Of a stretch of 64,000 nucleotides of DNA, positions 21,385 through 34,722 are shown one piece after another. The notes beneath the pieces are model-generated. The model saw only the letters and a program-made list of their open reading frames with translations. It was not told the DNA's origin and made no database searches. The stretch is taken from positions 5,766,001 through 5,830,000 of the forward strand of contig NC_089430.1 in assembly GCF_026210795.1 (NCBI RefSeq), in the 5' to 3' direction. Both the position numbers and the translations under genes were made by a program. Numbering within the stretch: position 1 is the first letter of the stretch; the number at the start of each line of letters is the position of its first letter. Source of the stretch: Rhizophagus irregularis. Taxonomy: Eukaryota; Glomeromycota; Glomeromycetes; Glomerales; Glomeraceae.

Positions 21385-22573
21385 TTATTTCTTTCCGCGT
21401 CCTCCACGACCTCCTTTTTTATTATAACTTCTTTTCGGTTTAATAGGTTGATCAATTTCACCATCACACAAATCAGATAATTGGCGTTTTTTAGTTTTAT
21501 TAGCATTAATAGGCGTATTATCATCTATCATAACCAGGTCTATAGGAGATTGATTTGTTCCTACTGTATCTTCTTTGTCTGAATCATTATCACTTTCTTC
21601 TTCATATGCATTTTCTATTTCTGTGGTATTTGAATCCGATTTTGGGGTAATATGTGTTTTTACTGGTGAATTAGGAGTTGATTTATTCCTCCTTTGAGCA
21701 AATGCGTTGGTGGTTGATCTTTGTGGTGAGGGTTGGTAATTGTTACTTGAAGTTGAAGTACGAAATCGAACATCATAATCGATCAACTTTGCATCTATCT
21801 GTACATATGTTGTTGATCCGTCTGTATAAATTGCCTCAAGAAATCCAGCGACGAAAAAATTGGCAAATTCACTCCATTTATCAGAAAGATATTCAAGCCA
21901 TTTTGATTCACTTGAATATCCAATCTCAAAATTAATGTAACGTGCAGCAGAATGAAATGGTGAATAGATCAACGATTTGGTTTTAACAAAATTCATATTA
22001 TTTGATGTTGACAATGGTTCACAAGCAGAAGTAGTGATATGAACGAACGGCTTTGTTGATGGAATTTTTCAGGTTCCCATTTCAAACGTTCTCCATTACG
22101 TCCTAATTGAGGTTCTAGCACACATGCCGCTTCAACTAAGAGCTGTTTATATGAAAAAGACAAATGAAAATATTATATTTGTAATTAATATTAAAAAAAT
22201 TATTTAAATTATTATCATTTTTATAAATTTTTATAATTATTATTATTAGATTATTATCATTTTTATAATTATTATTATTAAGTAAATTATAAAATTATTA
22301 TTAAAATTATTATATGTCATTATTCCTTAGATACATACAAAAATTACTTACCATTAATTTATTGTCATCAATAGTGAACTTTCCACCAAAATGGACTAAG
22401 TCCCCTTCTTTAAACGCCTCATTATAATCGTGCAGCGCGTTTGAAAACTGTTTGAATCCAAAAACAGGATTTTCATTGGAAACTTTCTCACGATAGATAG
22501 CGTCCCCAAATGCTGTGTGAGAGGATTCTCTTAAACGTACTACAAGTGCGATAACTGACAGAGTAGCGGTCAT
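21385..22573 (-). CDS. unknown protein with acidic/Ser-rich middle and RGG-type tail
   Basis: Exon 1 22573-22352 ends in a perfect donor (ATG|gtaagt). Exon 2 is 22142-21385; together they encode about 326 residues if one base is added to the T run at 22065-22069 (A run on the coding strand). Without it the frame after WEPEK ends at a TGA near the middle. Residues 1-74 begin MTATLSVIALVVRLRESSH; the region EFANFFVAGFLEAIY looks globular; then come PSPQRSTTN and an acidic run (EEESDNDSDKED), an NLS-like KTKKRQ, and a C-terminus KKGGRGGRGKK. The pattern suggests a nuclear nucleic-acid-binding protein, but I do not recognise the fold. The single missing base fits a sequencing error or a recent inactivation. 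Confidence 0.55.
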
Positions 22574-25500
22574 TTTTTTTAATTTTTTTGATAAAAAAAA
22601 ATTGAAAGATTTTATATTATTTTGAGTGTAGAGAAAAAAACACCTGCAAACTATCTATAAATGTGAATAAAGCATTACAGATTTTTATATAATTGGTAAA
22701 GTACAAGATGAAAAAACTTGATTATCATAATTAATTGTATCACTTCAAGAAAGGGGGCCAGCGTAAAATCTACTCAATTTTGCCAGATTTTCTAAAAGGG
22801 CAGATTGTAGTATTTTTCAGAAGATTTTCGGAATTTTTCTAAAACTTTTTGTACACTGAAGGGAACTCATCCATTAAAATTCCAATGGTGCATTATCCTC
22901 ATAATCAAATTCTATAATCCCAAAAGTGTTAAATATCAAAATTTTATAATCCATAAGACAAATTATTGTCAAAATTTAATTAACACAAGGATCTTATTAG
23001 CAGGATTAACTGGTTAAAACTGTTTTGACCATAAATATATCAGTAATTCTGATCAGATTTACTTAATGCTGCCCAGAGACTTAGTAATTCAGTTATATGT
23101 TTCCAAACTCAAAATTTAATACCGAATTTTTTCCTATTTATTAATAATGGTAGTGATTCAAATAGTCTTTTTTCAACTAAATGTATTAGCGTTAGTAAAG
23201 TTAGTAAAATCGAAAATTGGTACAATTTTAAGTAAAAAAAAATTTTAAATATTTTTCATATTAACTGGTTAAGGTTTTTTTGGATGGTTCTAACCTCTAC
23301 TTATTATTTATTTTATTTATTTTATTTTTTTTATAGAGAGAAATTGTCATAATACATGTATTATTTTGAAATTAACATTTTAAAAATTAAATTGAAAAAC
23401 TATAATTTATTAATTAACGATAAAACGTTTTTTGTTAAAATTATTTAAAAATTTTTTAAATTATAGCGAAAATGCTACAACAGTAAATAATATTATAATA
23501 GCGAAATTGATCAGCAAACAAATGAAAACATGCAAATATTAAATGATGTCTCAATTTAACAGGTATTTTCAGTGGCACAGGAAGAGTTTTTGCGAAAAGT
23601 TGGCATTAGAAGTTTTTTTCATTGTCATTGTCATTGTCATTTACATATAAAGTTATATAAGATTAATTTGAGAGTTTTTTACCAAAAAGGAAATTTTTTT
23701 ATAATAAGAGAAATGATTTTTAATTTCGAGGCAATTCAGCAGGTGTTTTAATAACAAATTGAGAAATGATTTCCATAGAAAATCTCGTGACAAAATTTAT
23801 AATAAATTTAAAAATAAATGATCAACAAATGATCAACAAAATCGTTACTAGTTTTATAAAAAACGCCCAATAATATCTTTTTATTGTTTTAACTTTGAAT
23901 TGTAATGATTTTTTAATTAAATTAAAATATAAAATTTAGAATATAAAATGTAGCACATATCTGTTCAATGTATTATTTATAAAACTTTGTGTTAACTGTT
24001 AAGGCTTCAATGCAAATTTTCAATTACAAATATTTTGCACTCAATTGTTTCTAGGATTATAAAGTCAATTTTTAATAAAAAATATGATACAAAAGTATAA
24101 TATTAAATATCATATGTTTGGATTTGTGTATGATAATTATGAGATAGTTACATGAAATTATGAGGAAGTCATGTAATAATTAAGAAATAATCTCATCCTA
24201 AATAAAGAGCTAATGGGAGAAGGAAAATATATAATTAATAAAAAAATATATGGATATTTCAAAGAAAGAATTTCAGGAGAAAACAAGAGATCAAAATATA
24301 ATAATTTTTGGAAGAAAATTAAAAAGGGAGAAAATTCAGAGAAATTCTGGTATAAGAAAAATTTGGATTCGCTAAAAAAAGTTGCAGTAACTAATTATTA
24401 AAAGATCAACAAAATTGTTGAAAACATTTGAAGTACAATATCAACAAATGAGGCACAGATGACAAGCCAATGGAATAAAGAGATTAAGTGGTTTAATGAT
24501 ATAGAAAAATAATTTGGGGAGAATGTCAGGAAAATCATTTGCCTATAGTGAGGAGAGAGTAATGATCAATTAAATATAATACAAAAAGAAGTTTCTTTTC
24601 TAATAATAAGTAAGGGAAGTAATACAAGGGGATACAAGGTGCAGTAAAATAAGGTGTAAGTGAGGCGTAGTAAGTGAGGCATAGTAAGCAGTAATTGAGG
24701 CGTAGCAATTAAGACGCAGTATTTTAAGTGTTTATGCTGATTACTCCTGTCACAAGAGTATAAACTGGGTATATGGTGTGACTTATTACATCATAGTTCT
24801 TTTCCAAGTGTAATTTGGACAACTAACTATATTTATAATAAATTTACTAACCAGGCGGATCTTTATTTTAACCATTCTAGTGGGTGCAGAGTTTATAAAA
24901 ATATATAAATATATACCTCCAAAACTTTTAAATATATATACATATATATACCTTTAAAACTCTTTTATTTCTCATATTCAAGCATGTCTTCTTTGTATAA
25001 TATTGTAATGCCTCCTTTTTATAAAGTTAGTTATTATTATTATTGTCATGCCACTTATGCTACTTGTTATCTTTAGATTGATATCTTTGAAGTATATTCC
25101 TGTTATAAGGTCTACTGATTCTGAAGGAGAAGAGGGAATGAGCTTTGGCAGCATTAGGGTCCTATGCCATCCCTATTATACAGTCAAGTAGTTCAAAAAT
25201 CTTTAAAGAAATCAAATGAGCTGAAAGAGCCAGAAAAGCTAGAAAAGCGTTAAAAAGAATATGAAAAAGAATATGAAAAAGAACACGAAAAAAAATATGA
25301 AAAAGAACATGAAAAAGAATATGATTCTCCATTATTTATTGCTAAACTTAATGGAAGCATACACAATGGATTTTACGAAAATAGTGAGAGAGATTGAGTA
25401 CGCAATAACAACTTGTTTGTATCTTGTGTATTGACTAATAAATTAATTTGGTTTCAAATTTGGGATCATTCATTTTGGCATGCATAGAATGCAATTGTAT

Positions 25501-27480
25501 TTCTAATAAACATGATGAAAAAAAGACATGCCAATGGATTATGAGAGTGATGGATCACGTTTCAAAACCATAACAATTAAATTCTCTGAATGTATAAATT
25601 TGGTACAAATGAGCCAATACAATATGAACAAGTAAGTTCCTTTGTTGTTGTTTAATATTTATTTCTTCTTTGCTAATACTTATTATTTCTATTTGCTCAT
25701 TTATATAGTATCTGAAGAATAGTCCATTTGGAGCAGTCTTATCTGAACGTATCTTGATGAACCCAAGCAGTCATACCTGAAGAACCTGAGCAGTTATATT
25801 CCAAGAAGCAACTTCATCCAACAGAGCAACTAATTTCCTAAAAACAAAATTCATAGTAGATTAATACAGGGTATTTATTTAATTATATTAAGTTCTTTAT
25901 CTAACTTTTCAATACTGATATGAACTTTTTTATGAAAAGAAACAAAGATATTATTGTCACAAATGTAATGAATTAAAAACGAAAGTCAATACAAGCAGAA
26001 TTATTGGAAGTACAGGAAGAGATCATAAAATTATTAAAAAAGAAATAATTGATCTTTAAAATTATAAGATTTACTGATTTGGTTTTATTTAATTCTAAAT
26101 TTAATCTCATTTGATATCTGAAATACCTCATAATCTCATATATAATTATTCCAATGCTAATTATAATAGACTTTAAATGTTAATTAGAATAAAATCCTTT
26201 AAGGTATATGATCATCATGTTTTAATGCAACTCTCAATTACAATCAGTAATATTAGGAGATAATAACACATCCAAAAAATAAAATGAAACCAATTTTCCA
26301 TATGTTTCTAAATTATTTTTATCATGTCAAGACTTTATTAAGATGAATTTTGCCATTTAATTTGTTAATCCATTAACTCATTTCTTGGAATACATTTGAA
26401 TCAGATTTATTGTACCACACTAAACACATATTTCAAATAAAATATTTGGACATTATTTTCAGGCATGTGACTTTGGTGACAAGATTTAGGGCTTCTTTTA
26501 TGAATATCTCATTGTAACAGTTACTTTTTAACATTTAACCTACATATTGTAAGTGAAACTGTGAAAATTGAAAATGATATGTAGTATACAAATTCTGTGT
26601 TAATAATTTTTTTTTGTCCTTTAAGTTAAGCAGAAAATGTTCATGTAGCCAGAAAAGGTTTATAAATAAAATTGTTTGGTGCAAAAAACGAGAATGGATT
26701 CTATTATACTGCTGGTAATGATTGTTACATATTTTTGTAACAATTGTTATACATTATTGGTATGATCATTATATATTACTGGTAATAATAAGTATACATT
26801 GGTTGGTAACTTTCTTTCACATAAGTTGGTTAAATATTCACTATTTTTGATACTGTATACAGGATTGTTAAAATCGAAAATTCCAATGAATTCATATTGG
26901 CGCTCTTCGGAATTAGTCATCTGTCATTCATCTTTTGTTTAAATAATTTTTAATATTAGCCCAAATAACCTAAATGAATCATATAAAAAAAATTTTTCTC
27001 TTTCTCAAAAGGAAAAATATTACTGATTTTTTTTTTAAAAAAAAGAATTTCAGAAATTGTATCGCAGAATTCCGAAATTTTTTTCAATAAAAATTTTACG
27101 TTTACTTTTGTATGTCGTCATGCAGTATGTCATAATAAAAAATCCACAATAAAATTAAAGTGCAAACGTCACTTGCCAACTAAATATCGATCGTACTTCA
27201 ATAAATCCCAAAAAAGTATACATTATTAAAATTTTTTATATATAATATTTTTATATTATCGGTTAAAAATGTTACTTTATTATATCTCGTGATTTGCCGA
27301 TCAGTAGCACAAAATGATTAGGGCCAATTAAATTTGGAAAATTGCGAAAATTAGCCATTAGCAGTTAGGAAACATAACCTTATATGTGACCTCCTTTTTG
27401 TAAGTACAACACCATAACCACACACTTTATTTGAAGTGGTTTTTTCATAATTTTATATTTTTATTTCAAAATTTTTAGTA
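22574..27480. other. long gene-poor stretch
   Basis: No supported gene. At 24213-24401 there is a 62-codon Lys-rich frame without recognisable motifs. About 24650-24720 holds a run of related units (GAGGCGTAGTAA, GAGGCATAGTAA, GAGGCGTAGCAA). About 25250-25320 encodes a decayed KEYEKEHEK-type repeat with a stop just before it (GCGTTAAAAAG). 25330-25850 contains coding-like but broken sequence. These look like remnants of old elements or genes. Confidence 0.4.
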
Positions 27481-28260
27481 GTGGGCAACGTCAGCTTGTT
27501 GTTTTATTACATAGCCACATCCCATGATCGGCGAAGCAATTTCAAGTCATTTTTGTCAAATACCAAGCCATTTTGTTAACTGTAAATATCAATACAATTA
27601 AAATACTGATTTTAGGCTGATTCGGCTAATAGCTTTTTTTGACTAATGCTTTTTTGTTAATATTTAAATTAATGGGGCTTTTTGTTATTAAATATTTAAA
27701 TTATGGCTTTTTTGATTTGTGGCTTTTTTAAGTGCTAAGCCCATTAAGAATTAATATAATTTTAATGTCTTTTTGCATTATTTTTTTTGCATATTTAATT
27801 AATAACAAATAAATATTATCTAGTATTAAATTATTTATTGGTCAAAAATGTTATAGCTTTAAGTTTCAATTATTATCCATTTATATGTTAAGCTTTTTTT
27901 GTCAAATACAAGCCATTTAATCAAATACTAAGACATTTTGATTTGACTAATTGCTTTTTTGCCTAATGTTTTTATGGCTTTTTAATATTTTGATTGATGG
28001 CTTTTTTAAGTGTTAAGAATTAATAAAGACTCAGGCATGTGATCATTTCTTTGAAAATTTTTTATAGGGATGTATATATTAATATATAATAATAGTCTTT
28101 TGCTAAGCTTTTTTTTGTTAATGCTGGCTAAGCTTTTATTGTCAAATACAAGTCATTTTTGCCATATGCAAAGCCATTTTTTTGTTAACCAATAAATTGA
28201 AATTCTGATTTCAGGCTTATTTGCTAATACACGATCTTTAATATATAACAATTATGAATT
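27480..28260. repeat. degenerate repeats with GTCAAATAC..AAGCCATTTT core
   Basis: Related segments at about 27535-27610, 27890-27960 and 28110-28210 share TTTGTCAAATACAAGCCATT followed by variants of a CTGATTTTAGGCT(G/T)ATT motif (27610, 28210), separated by tracts rich in GGCTTTTTT. Units differ in length and are strongly mutated. No reading frame is supported. Confidence 0.45.
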
Positions 28261-29412
28261 GAGTTTCAAATTTATATTTATTACAAGTGAAGTTGATGAA
28301 TAAATTACTTTCCATCCTTTATACTTCCCTGTATAAATTTTTCATTAATAATTTGTACAGATTATATTTTAACTTTATGTTTTCATATTTTCGTTTGCCG
28401 GAAATTTTTATAATAATTTGTAATTCTTTTATAAAGCTAACCAGCTACATAAAATTTGATCTGTTTCACATAAAACAGGCAATTTGTTTTATTGATATCC
28501 GTTATTTTAGATAATTTATTATTCATTATTTGAATATTAAAGGAAATATAAATTAATTATAAAAATTAATATATATGTATGTACAGTATGAATATACTGT
28601 ATATAAAAAAAAAATGATTATCATGATAATAGATTAATGATAAAGAATTTTATTGGTGCTAAGTTTTGGCTGTGAATTGTGGCTTTTTGTACTGCAATTC
28701 TGGCTTTGATTAAATTATATTTGGCTAAATTTCTGGATGTTTCTTTTAATTGGAATTAATAACTGTATTACATAATGGGGCTTTTATGTTTATTTTTTAT
28801 AAATATAAATGGTTTGGAATTTAATGAAACTATTAAACCTCTTTTCTTTTCTTCCCTATTTTTCATCCAAATTCAAATGATAATTTATAAAGTTAATTAA
28901 ACTTAATATTTTTTACCTTTTAAATCTATTTACTACAATAACACAAGCGTAGCAAGGCAACAAAAGCTGCAAAGACTACAAAAACTATTCGTACATACTC
29001 TCAAATGACTACTACAAGTTCTAAAACAAATGTTGCCAACTCTTCACGTATAAAAAAAATGTTTAATAATAATAGTAAAACTGTAAAACAATCCAATTTT
29101 GGATGCTCATCGAATTTCTATATGAGAATTCAGAGAAGTATTCATAGAACAACTATCAATAATAAATTTGGCTATAATTTACAGAAGGCATATATAGTAT
29201 TTAAACTATTTAACCATACGTTCTCTACCTTAAAAGTTTGATAATAGAAAGGGTTTTAAGGAAATAATTTATGGATGGCCATTAAAAGTTATAGAAAATA
29301 AATTTATTTTTATGGAACATTTCAAAACCATAAATAAAAGTATTGAAGATAATATAGTTCTAAAAAAATGTGAGGGATGGATGTAATTATCAAGATTTAG
29401 TATGTATATAAT
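28261..29412. other. gene-poor stretch with low-complexity frames
   Basis: Open frames at 28287-28514 and 29005-29241 are short. The latter is Thr/Ser/Lys/Asn-rich (MTTTSSKTNVANSS) and continues upstream as KATKAAKTTKTIRTYSQ from about 28958. It could be the remnant of a Thr/Lys-rich protein. Its 3' part (29120-29190) shares wording with the scrap at 30270-30350. Confidence 0.3.
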
Positions 29413-29466
29413 ATCATAGTGATACAACTCTACAGGTGATTGCTCTGGTGGATCATGAAGTTAACC
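29413..29466 (+). repeat. direct repeat shared with 30352-30409
   Basis: The two segments share the frame GTGA(T/C)ACAAC(T/C)CTACAGG, then GATTGCTCTG(G/A)TGGATCATG and AAGTTAA, with about 90 percent identity by eye. Preceding sequence at 29140-29190 and 30280-30330 is also similar (TAGAACAACT...CAAT(A/G)ATAAA(T/C)T). This indicates a duplicated segment about 0.94 kb apart. Confidence 0.6.
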
Positions 29467-29950
29467 AGTCTTTCGTATATATACTTTCAAATCATAAATA
29501 CTTTAAATAATAGACAATTAATTTAAAAACATCAAATGTTTTTGTTTGTAAAAAAAAATACATTGAATTCAGTACCACATAGTTCTTGATACAGTATTGT
29601 CAAAAGAACCAGTAAATCTTTCATTACCTCCAATCCACCTTCTTTCCACTTCTGATTAATGGAATTGATCTCTTTTTCATCGGATTTATACCTGAAAATA
29701 AGGTAAAAAAGGTGTTTAATATTAATAGTTAATAATAATAATAAAAAAATACAATCAAATTTTGAAATTTTGATGTTTATTTAATTTCTGTATGGGAATT
29801 CAGAGAAGGGATTAGTATAATTGCATAAACAATATCATCACTAATATGGAGAATATATAATAGATCGATGATTTGAATGCATTAGAAGTTTAGAAAAGAA
29901 TTTCACGAATTCATATGAAATGAGAGAGGAAATCTACATTAGGATACAAA

Positions 29951-30358
29951 ATGTTGACACCATGGAACGAAAGGCCAAGAAAAAACAGAATGTTGTCATG
30001 CACAGCTTATGCGGATGATATGGATTGGACCAAATTCGTCCATATTACGAAAGAGAACTTAACCGCTCTTTACCACAGGATAATAGTGGACCTGATAATA
30101 TTGAAAGGAGTGATGTTCCCACAACAGAAAATTACTCTCAGTATGGAATCATTTTCTGACAGCATAAAAATTCGATTAAAAATGTTTTTGCAATTTTGGT
30201 TGCAGGAAAGAGGAGAATTTCAAGAACTTCAAATTACGCCCACACATATAGTGCTCGAAGCCAATAATCACAGTAATATTTATAGAACAACTGTCAATGA
30301 TAAACTTGGCCATAATTCATATAGATGCAAAAACCAACACTATATTGATTCACCATAG
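29951..30358 (+). pseudogene. fragment resembling non-LTR reverse transcriptase (YADD box)
   Basis: A 135-codon frame starting MLTPWNERPRKNR that contains SCTAYADDMDW, matching the catalytic A(Y)xDD box of reverse transcriptases of the kind common in this fungus (AYADDTTW type), followed by a helix-like stretch (KENLTALYHRI). Beyond that it loses similarity. Neither upstream fingers nor an endonuclease were found, so it is at best a relic. The YADD match could be coincidental. Confidence 0.35.
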
Positions 30359-30454
30359 TGACACAACCCTACAGGATGATTGCTCTGATGGATCATGAAG
30401 TTAATAAACACTCTCAGAATTGTAGTATAACTTAAAGAAATGGATGTTCTATGG

Positions 30455-30931
30455 AGGGGTCGCGTTTAACTCACTGACAATTATTTCACTAACAATCATT
30501 TCACTGACAAACGTTTCACCGATATACCAAGTATATATAAAATTAAATATAAATATTTTATAAATATTTTTACATATTTCTTTATATGAAATGGGGAATT
30601 TTTTTTGTTAGTAACACACGTATTTCTTTGTTAGATTTGATAAAATACAAAAAAAAAACTAGATTTCCTTAGGGAAATAGCACATACTTTTCAACAATAG
30701 TTTACTAAAAAGTTTGTATATATATATATATATTTGTTAGTTTTAATTATTTCAATTTATAATAACATATATAAAAAAATAAAAATAATACAATAGATAT
30801 AACTATATGTTATTCTATCATTAGATCTAAACTAAATATTTAAATAAAAAGTTTTTATAATAAAATATCTCATATTCAATATTAATTTTCATGTCAGTGA
30901 AATGATTGTTGGTGAAATGAACCAGGCCCCT
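30455..30931. mobile_element. MITE-like element with terminal inverted repeats
   Basis: The left end AGGGGTCGCGTTTAACTCAC.. and the inverted right end AGGGGCCTGGTTCA.. share AGGGG and then an almost perfect 24-base inverted segment, TTTCAC(T/C)AACAATCATTTC followed by ACTGAC (about 30491-30515 against 30893-30918). The interior (about 370 bp) is A+T-rich without a gene. Target duplication is unclear. Length and lack of coding content fit a miniature inverted-repeat element. Confidence 0.55.
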
Positions 30932-32229
30932 AGTGGAGGTATGTTATTACTGATCATGATTTTACTAAATGTAACCTTATTCCATGTGTTATAATTTGCA
31001 ATAAATGAATTATTTCACAGTAGTACAAAATCAATATCATTTACTTTCATTGCATTATGGAGAAATAAATGTTCTACACTGTACAATAACTTCTAAAAAA
31101 GAATACAATATCTCTTAGAATGTTACAAATGAATTGTAATTGTGGTGTGATAAATGAAATGATGTTTGCATATATATAATATATTGTTCCTCAGAAAAGA
31201 TTCTATAATTATGATCAATTTATATTAGAAAGCATTAATTTTTTTGTTATGAAGAAATTCACAAGTTATGGATAGCACATATATTGAGAATTGAGAAATA
31301 TGTAAGAAAATGCAAAACATATACGAAGGTTATTTATGAACAATAATATAAGCGAAATTATAGTGTTGATTGATCTCTGATTATTCTTCCTTTGTACCAC
31401 CACCAACTCATAATTAAAGAGATAAAAATTTGATTATATCACAGTTAACACAAATAGAACTAGAGGTTTTGTTAGTAATACGCATTTTTTATTATATGTA
31501 CGTTTTAAAAATTATTCTTTGTTATTAAAGAAAACATTTATAAGTACATAGTAATTAGAATTTAGAAGAAAAGGACATTTATAATATGCTTTATTTATTA
31601 AAGAACTACTATAAAAAAATCGATGTTTATTGTTTCGTGTAATAAGTATTACCGTATTGTGAACATTTTTTTTACAATAACTTAATTAGGAAAAAAAGAC
31701 TATTTATAATATTAGTTTATAAAAAATAAAGTATTACTTTGTTTTTTTAAGAGTTTAATCTAATATTTGTATTTTCATTATAGAATTATAATGACTTCAG
31801 AACCACTTGTAATAAATGATAATAATAAGCAAACAATATTGCAAAGGAAAATCTTTTCTTACTTGCAATATGCGCCGAATTCAAAATAAGGCAGATGCCG
31901 ATCAATTCAATTGATTTTTCCTGATTTTAGTTATGGCTGATTTATTTGAAAATATGAATTATAATAACTAACGAAACAAAGAAAATCCGGAACTTAAAAT
32001 TTCATATACCGTGAAAATTACTGGTTACATAAATATATTTCAGGGTTCAAAGAAAAAATAACTAGATGTAGAGTAAGGTCATTTACTGGAGATAAACAAA
32101 ATTACTCCGACGCCTTGCTCCAGACGGTTCATTTTCTTTGGTATTATAGAGGAGCGATGAATGAAAGAAATAATTTTAATTTTCGGATATATTTTAAAAA
32201 ATTTATTTTTGATTGAAAGGTTAAAATTA

Positions 32230-32870
32230 ACGCTACCAAAAAAAGATCTCAATAATTTTTTCCTCAATTTTTTAATTTTATTTTTAGTGATATGATTTTT
32301 TTTTCATCAAAATAAATTAAGAAATTTTTTTTTTAAAAAAAAAAGAATTAAATTTTCTTCACGTAAACCAAAATATATTTAAGATTTGGATTTTGGATTT
32401 TGAATCCTACAATTATTAAGTTAATCGCTTTGTAATTTTGATACTGTTTTGAATATTTGTTGCGTTATTTCAATATTGATAAAATAAGATCAATGAATGA
32501 ATAAAGCAAAAAAAAAAAAGAAAAAAATAATTTTTACTAATAAGAAAAAAAAGAATATAATAAGATAGGTAAAAAAAAAAATCATGTAACACATAATCAT
32601 GCGATGTTGTAAAAAATCTAACATTACCTAATCACTAAACAATAACCTTTATATTTGCCGACGAGCCTTTTTATAATATGCTTCACAATTATCTTTTAGT
32701 TATATTTACGGTAAAAACGGTTATAAAAATATTTTTGAAGTTCTTTTTTTATGAAAAAGATCCAATTTCATTTCATTAAAATAAAGAATGTGGAAAGATA
32801 TATCGCGAAGATTGCAAACTTTCTTCAGATTTTAACATTTTTTCAAAAATGAAATGAAAAAAAGAGTAAA
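32230..32870. repeat. duplicated segment, partner at 42890-43490
   Basis: Both segments contain, in order, TTTTTAGTGATAT..GA, TCATCAAAATAAATT, ATTATTAAGTTAATCGCTTT, ATCATGTAACACATAATCAT, GCGATG(T/C)(T/C)GTAAAA, CTAACATTACCTA, CGA(G/A)CCTTTTTATAATATGC and CTTCAGATTTTAACA. They are co-linear over about 600 bp with indels in homopolymers. The copy at 42.9 kb lies between the double AIG1 gene and kinase C; this one has no such neighbours. Confidence 0.75.
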
Positions 32871-34425
32871 AAATAAAATTTTTTTGATTTTTTTTCAGAA
32901 TTTCATGTTGCAGATAAGCAATTTTTGATACAAATATTTGTTCCTTCTATTAAAAAATTGAAAAATTAAAATTACTTCCTTTTTGTTATTACAGAATATC
33001 AGACATTATGCAACACGAAGACATACGTGATATATTCCATAGCTTCCGTCATTAAATTCATTTTATAGGCGCAAGCTAATCTTACCTGATACTCAAACAT
33101 TCTAATTGTTTTTACTTCATAGGCCATAATGCGACATACGACATTAGCGCACAATTTAGTTCATGTGACACACGTAGTAACTTTTAAAAGCATGCTTTGT
33201 ATGTCGATGAGACGAATAGTTGTGGAGTCCGGTGACATTTGGCGTTATCCGGCTATTTAAGTATTTGATATATTTTATTAACATGAATATAAAGTTTGAA
33301 ATTCGAATAACATTAAATGGGACAAAATAACATATAATATTCACTTCCAATATTCATACTGTCTGAAATTTATAAAGCATATTACTTTACCTTGGAATAA
33401 ATTTTCTTTGATAATGTACAGATGTTCCATATTTTGTTTAGTATACTAGTATATAAAAAAAATGATGTTCTAACAAAATCTTACAATTGCAAGAAATAAT
33501 GTTCAAAGAAAATTATTATAGTCATAATCAAATTAACGCTTTGTTAACGTGCAACAAATTAGTATTTTTTGACATTTACTTGTAATTATAAAGATTGTGA
33601 CATAATAATTTCATATGGTTACTTAAAACATTTTTTAACTATTAAACATGACTTTCAAATTTGTAAGTACGTCGTATTTTTTTTGGCAAATATTTTCAGC
33701 TAAATTAAAAACGATTTTGGTTTATGATTTTTTTCGAGAGGTTATCTTTTTTTTTATTGACTTATTTTTGAAGATGAAAGAAATGGCGCTATTGCTTAAG
33801 ATAACATACTGTACATGGACTTACATCACTAGACGAATAATACTGATATTTTCTTAAATTTTTGATTTGAGAATAGGAAATCTTTTCATTGTTCTTTTTA
33901 AACAATTATTTTGAGTTCATTGCAACGTTCATTCGAAGTCAATGATTTTGTGTAACAATTGTTTTGGCATATTTCTAAAACACAAATTATAGTTCAGGAT
34001 ACATGTGACTGCGATTATCTGAAATGGAAAAATTAACAAAGCAAAAGTGTTACGTAATTCGAGAATCATTCAAAAAGGAAATGGTTGAAAGTGATGCTTA
34101 TCAGTTATCAACGCTATTCTACGAAAAAAAAAAAATTTATTATTATTATTATTATTATTTGTTGTCTTTTACTAAAAAGGTCTGAAAATTCGGTTTATTT
34201 ACTGCTACACTAGTGACTGTATGCAACATTATTATTCTATGAAGAATTCAGCTCAGAAATTTATTCCATACAGAAATTCTTGCCATGAAATGAATAAAAT
34301 ATAAATAATTAAAAGAAAAAACCTCTTATTTACAAAACTTTTTGTAATTTCTTTTTCAAAAAAAGCATCTCTTGTCAATTTTATTTTTCTTTAAACACAA
34401 ACCTTTTGTAATTTCTTCTTAAAAT

Positions 34426-34722
34426 TTGACCTCGCGAATAATACAAGTAATGCCTTTTGCCATCCCCATTAAACCGTGGCCATGTGATACCTCGGCGCGG
34501 AAAATTCCAAATAAAGCAATTAATCGTAGCGATTTGAACCCAAATAATGAAGCAAGTAGCAGTTCGAACGATCAAATTCCAAATAAAACAAATAATAGTA
34601 ACAGTTTGAACGATCCAAATAAAGCTAATGATTATGTAACAAGTTTGAACGATCAAATCAAAATTTACGGAGTAGCGATAAAGTCGTTATACCGCAAACG
34701 ATTTGACTTAGAATTGTTTTAG
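34426..34722 (+). CDS. possible small Asn/Ser-rich protein
   Basis: A 98-codon frame: VMPFAIPIKPWPCDTSARKI, then repeats of the type NDQIPNKTNNSNSLND with NDQI occurring twice, and a basic end (KSLYRKRFDLELF). Base composition is more balanced than the flanks, which supports a coding past. The opposite strand is also open (34656-34381). The first residues may be intronic. No family recognised. Confidence 0.3.
   Translation: MTSRIIQVMPFAIPIKPWPCDTSARKIPNKAINRSDLNPNNEASSSSNDQIPNKTNNSNSLNDPNKANDYVTSLNDQIKIYGVAIKSLYRKRFDLELF

Noticed and set aside
24213-24401. Lys-rich 62-codon frame as a gag fragment
   Set aside because: No zinc knuckle or other motif; composition equals low-complexity A-rich DNA.
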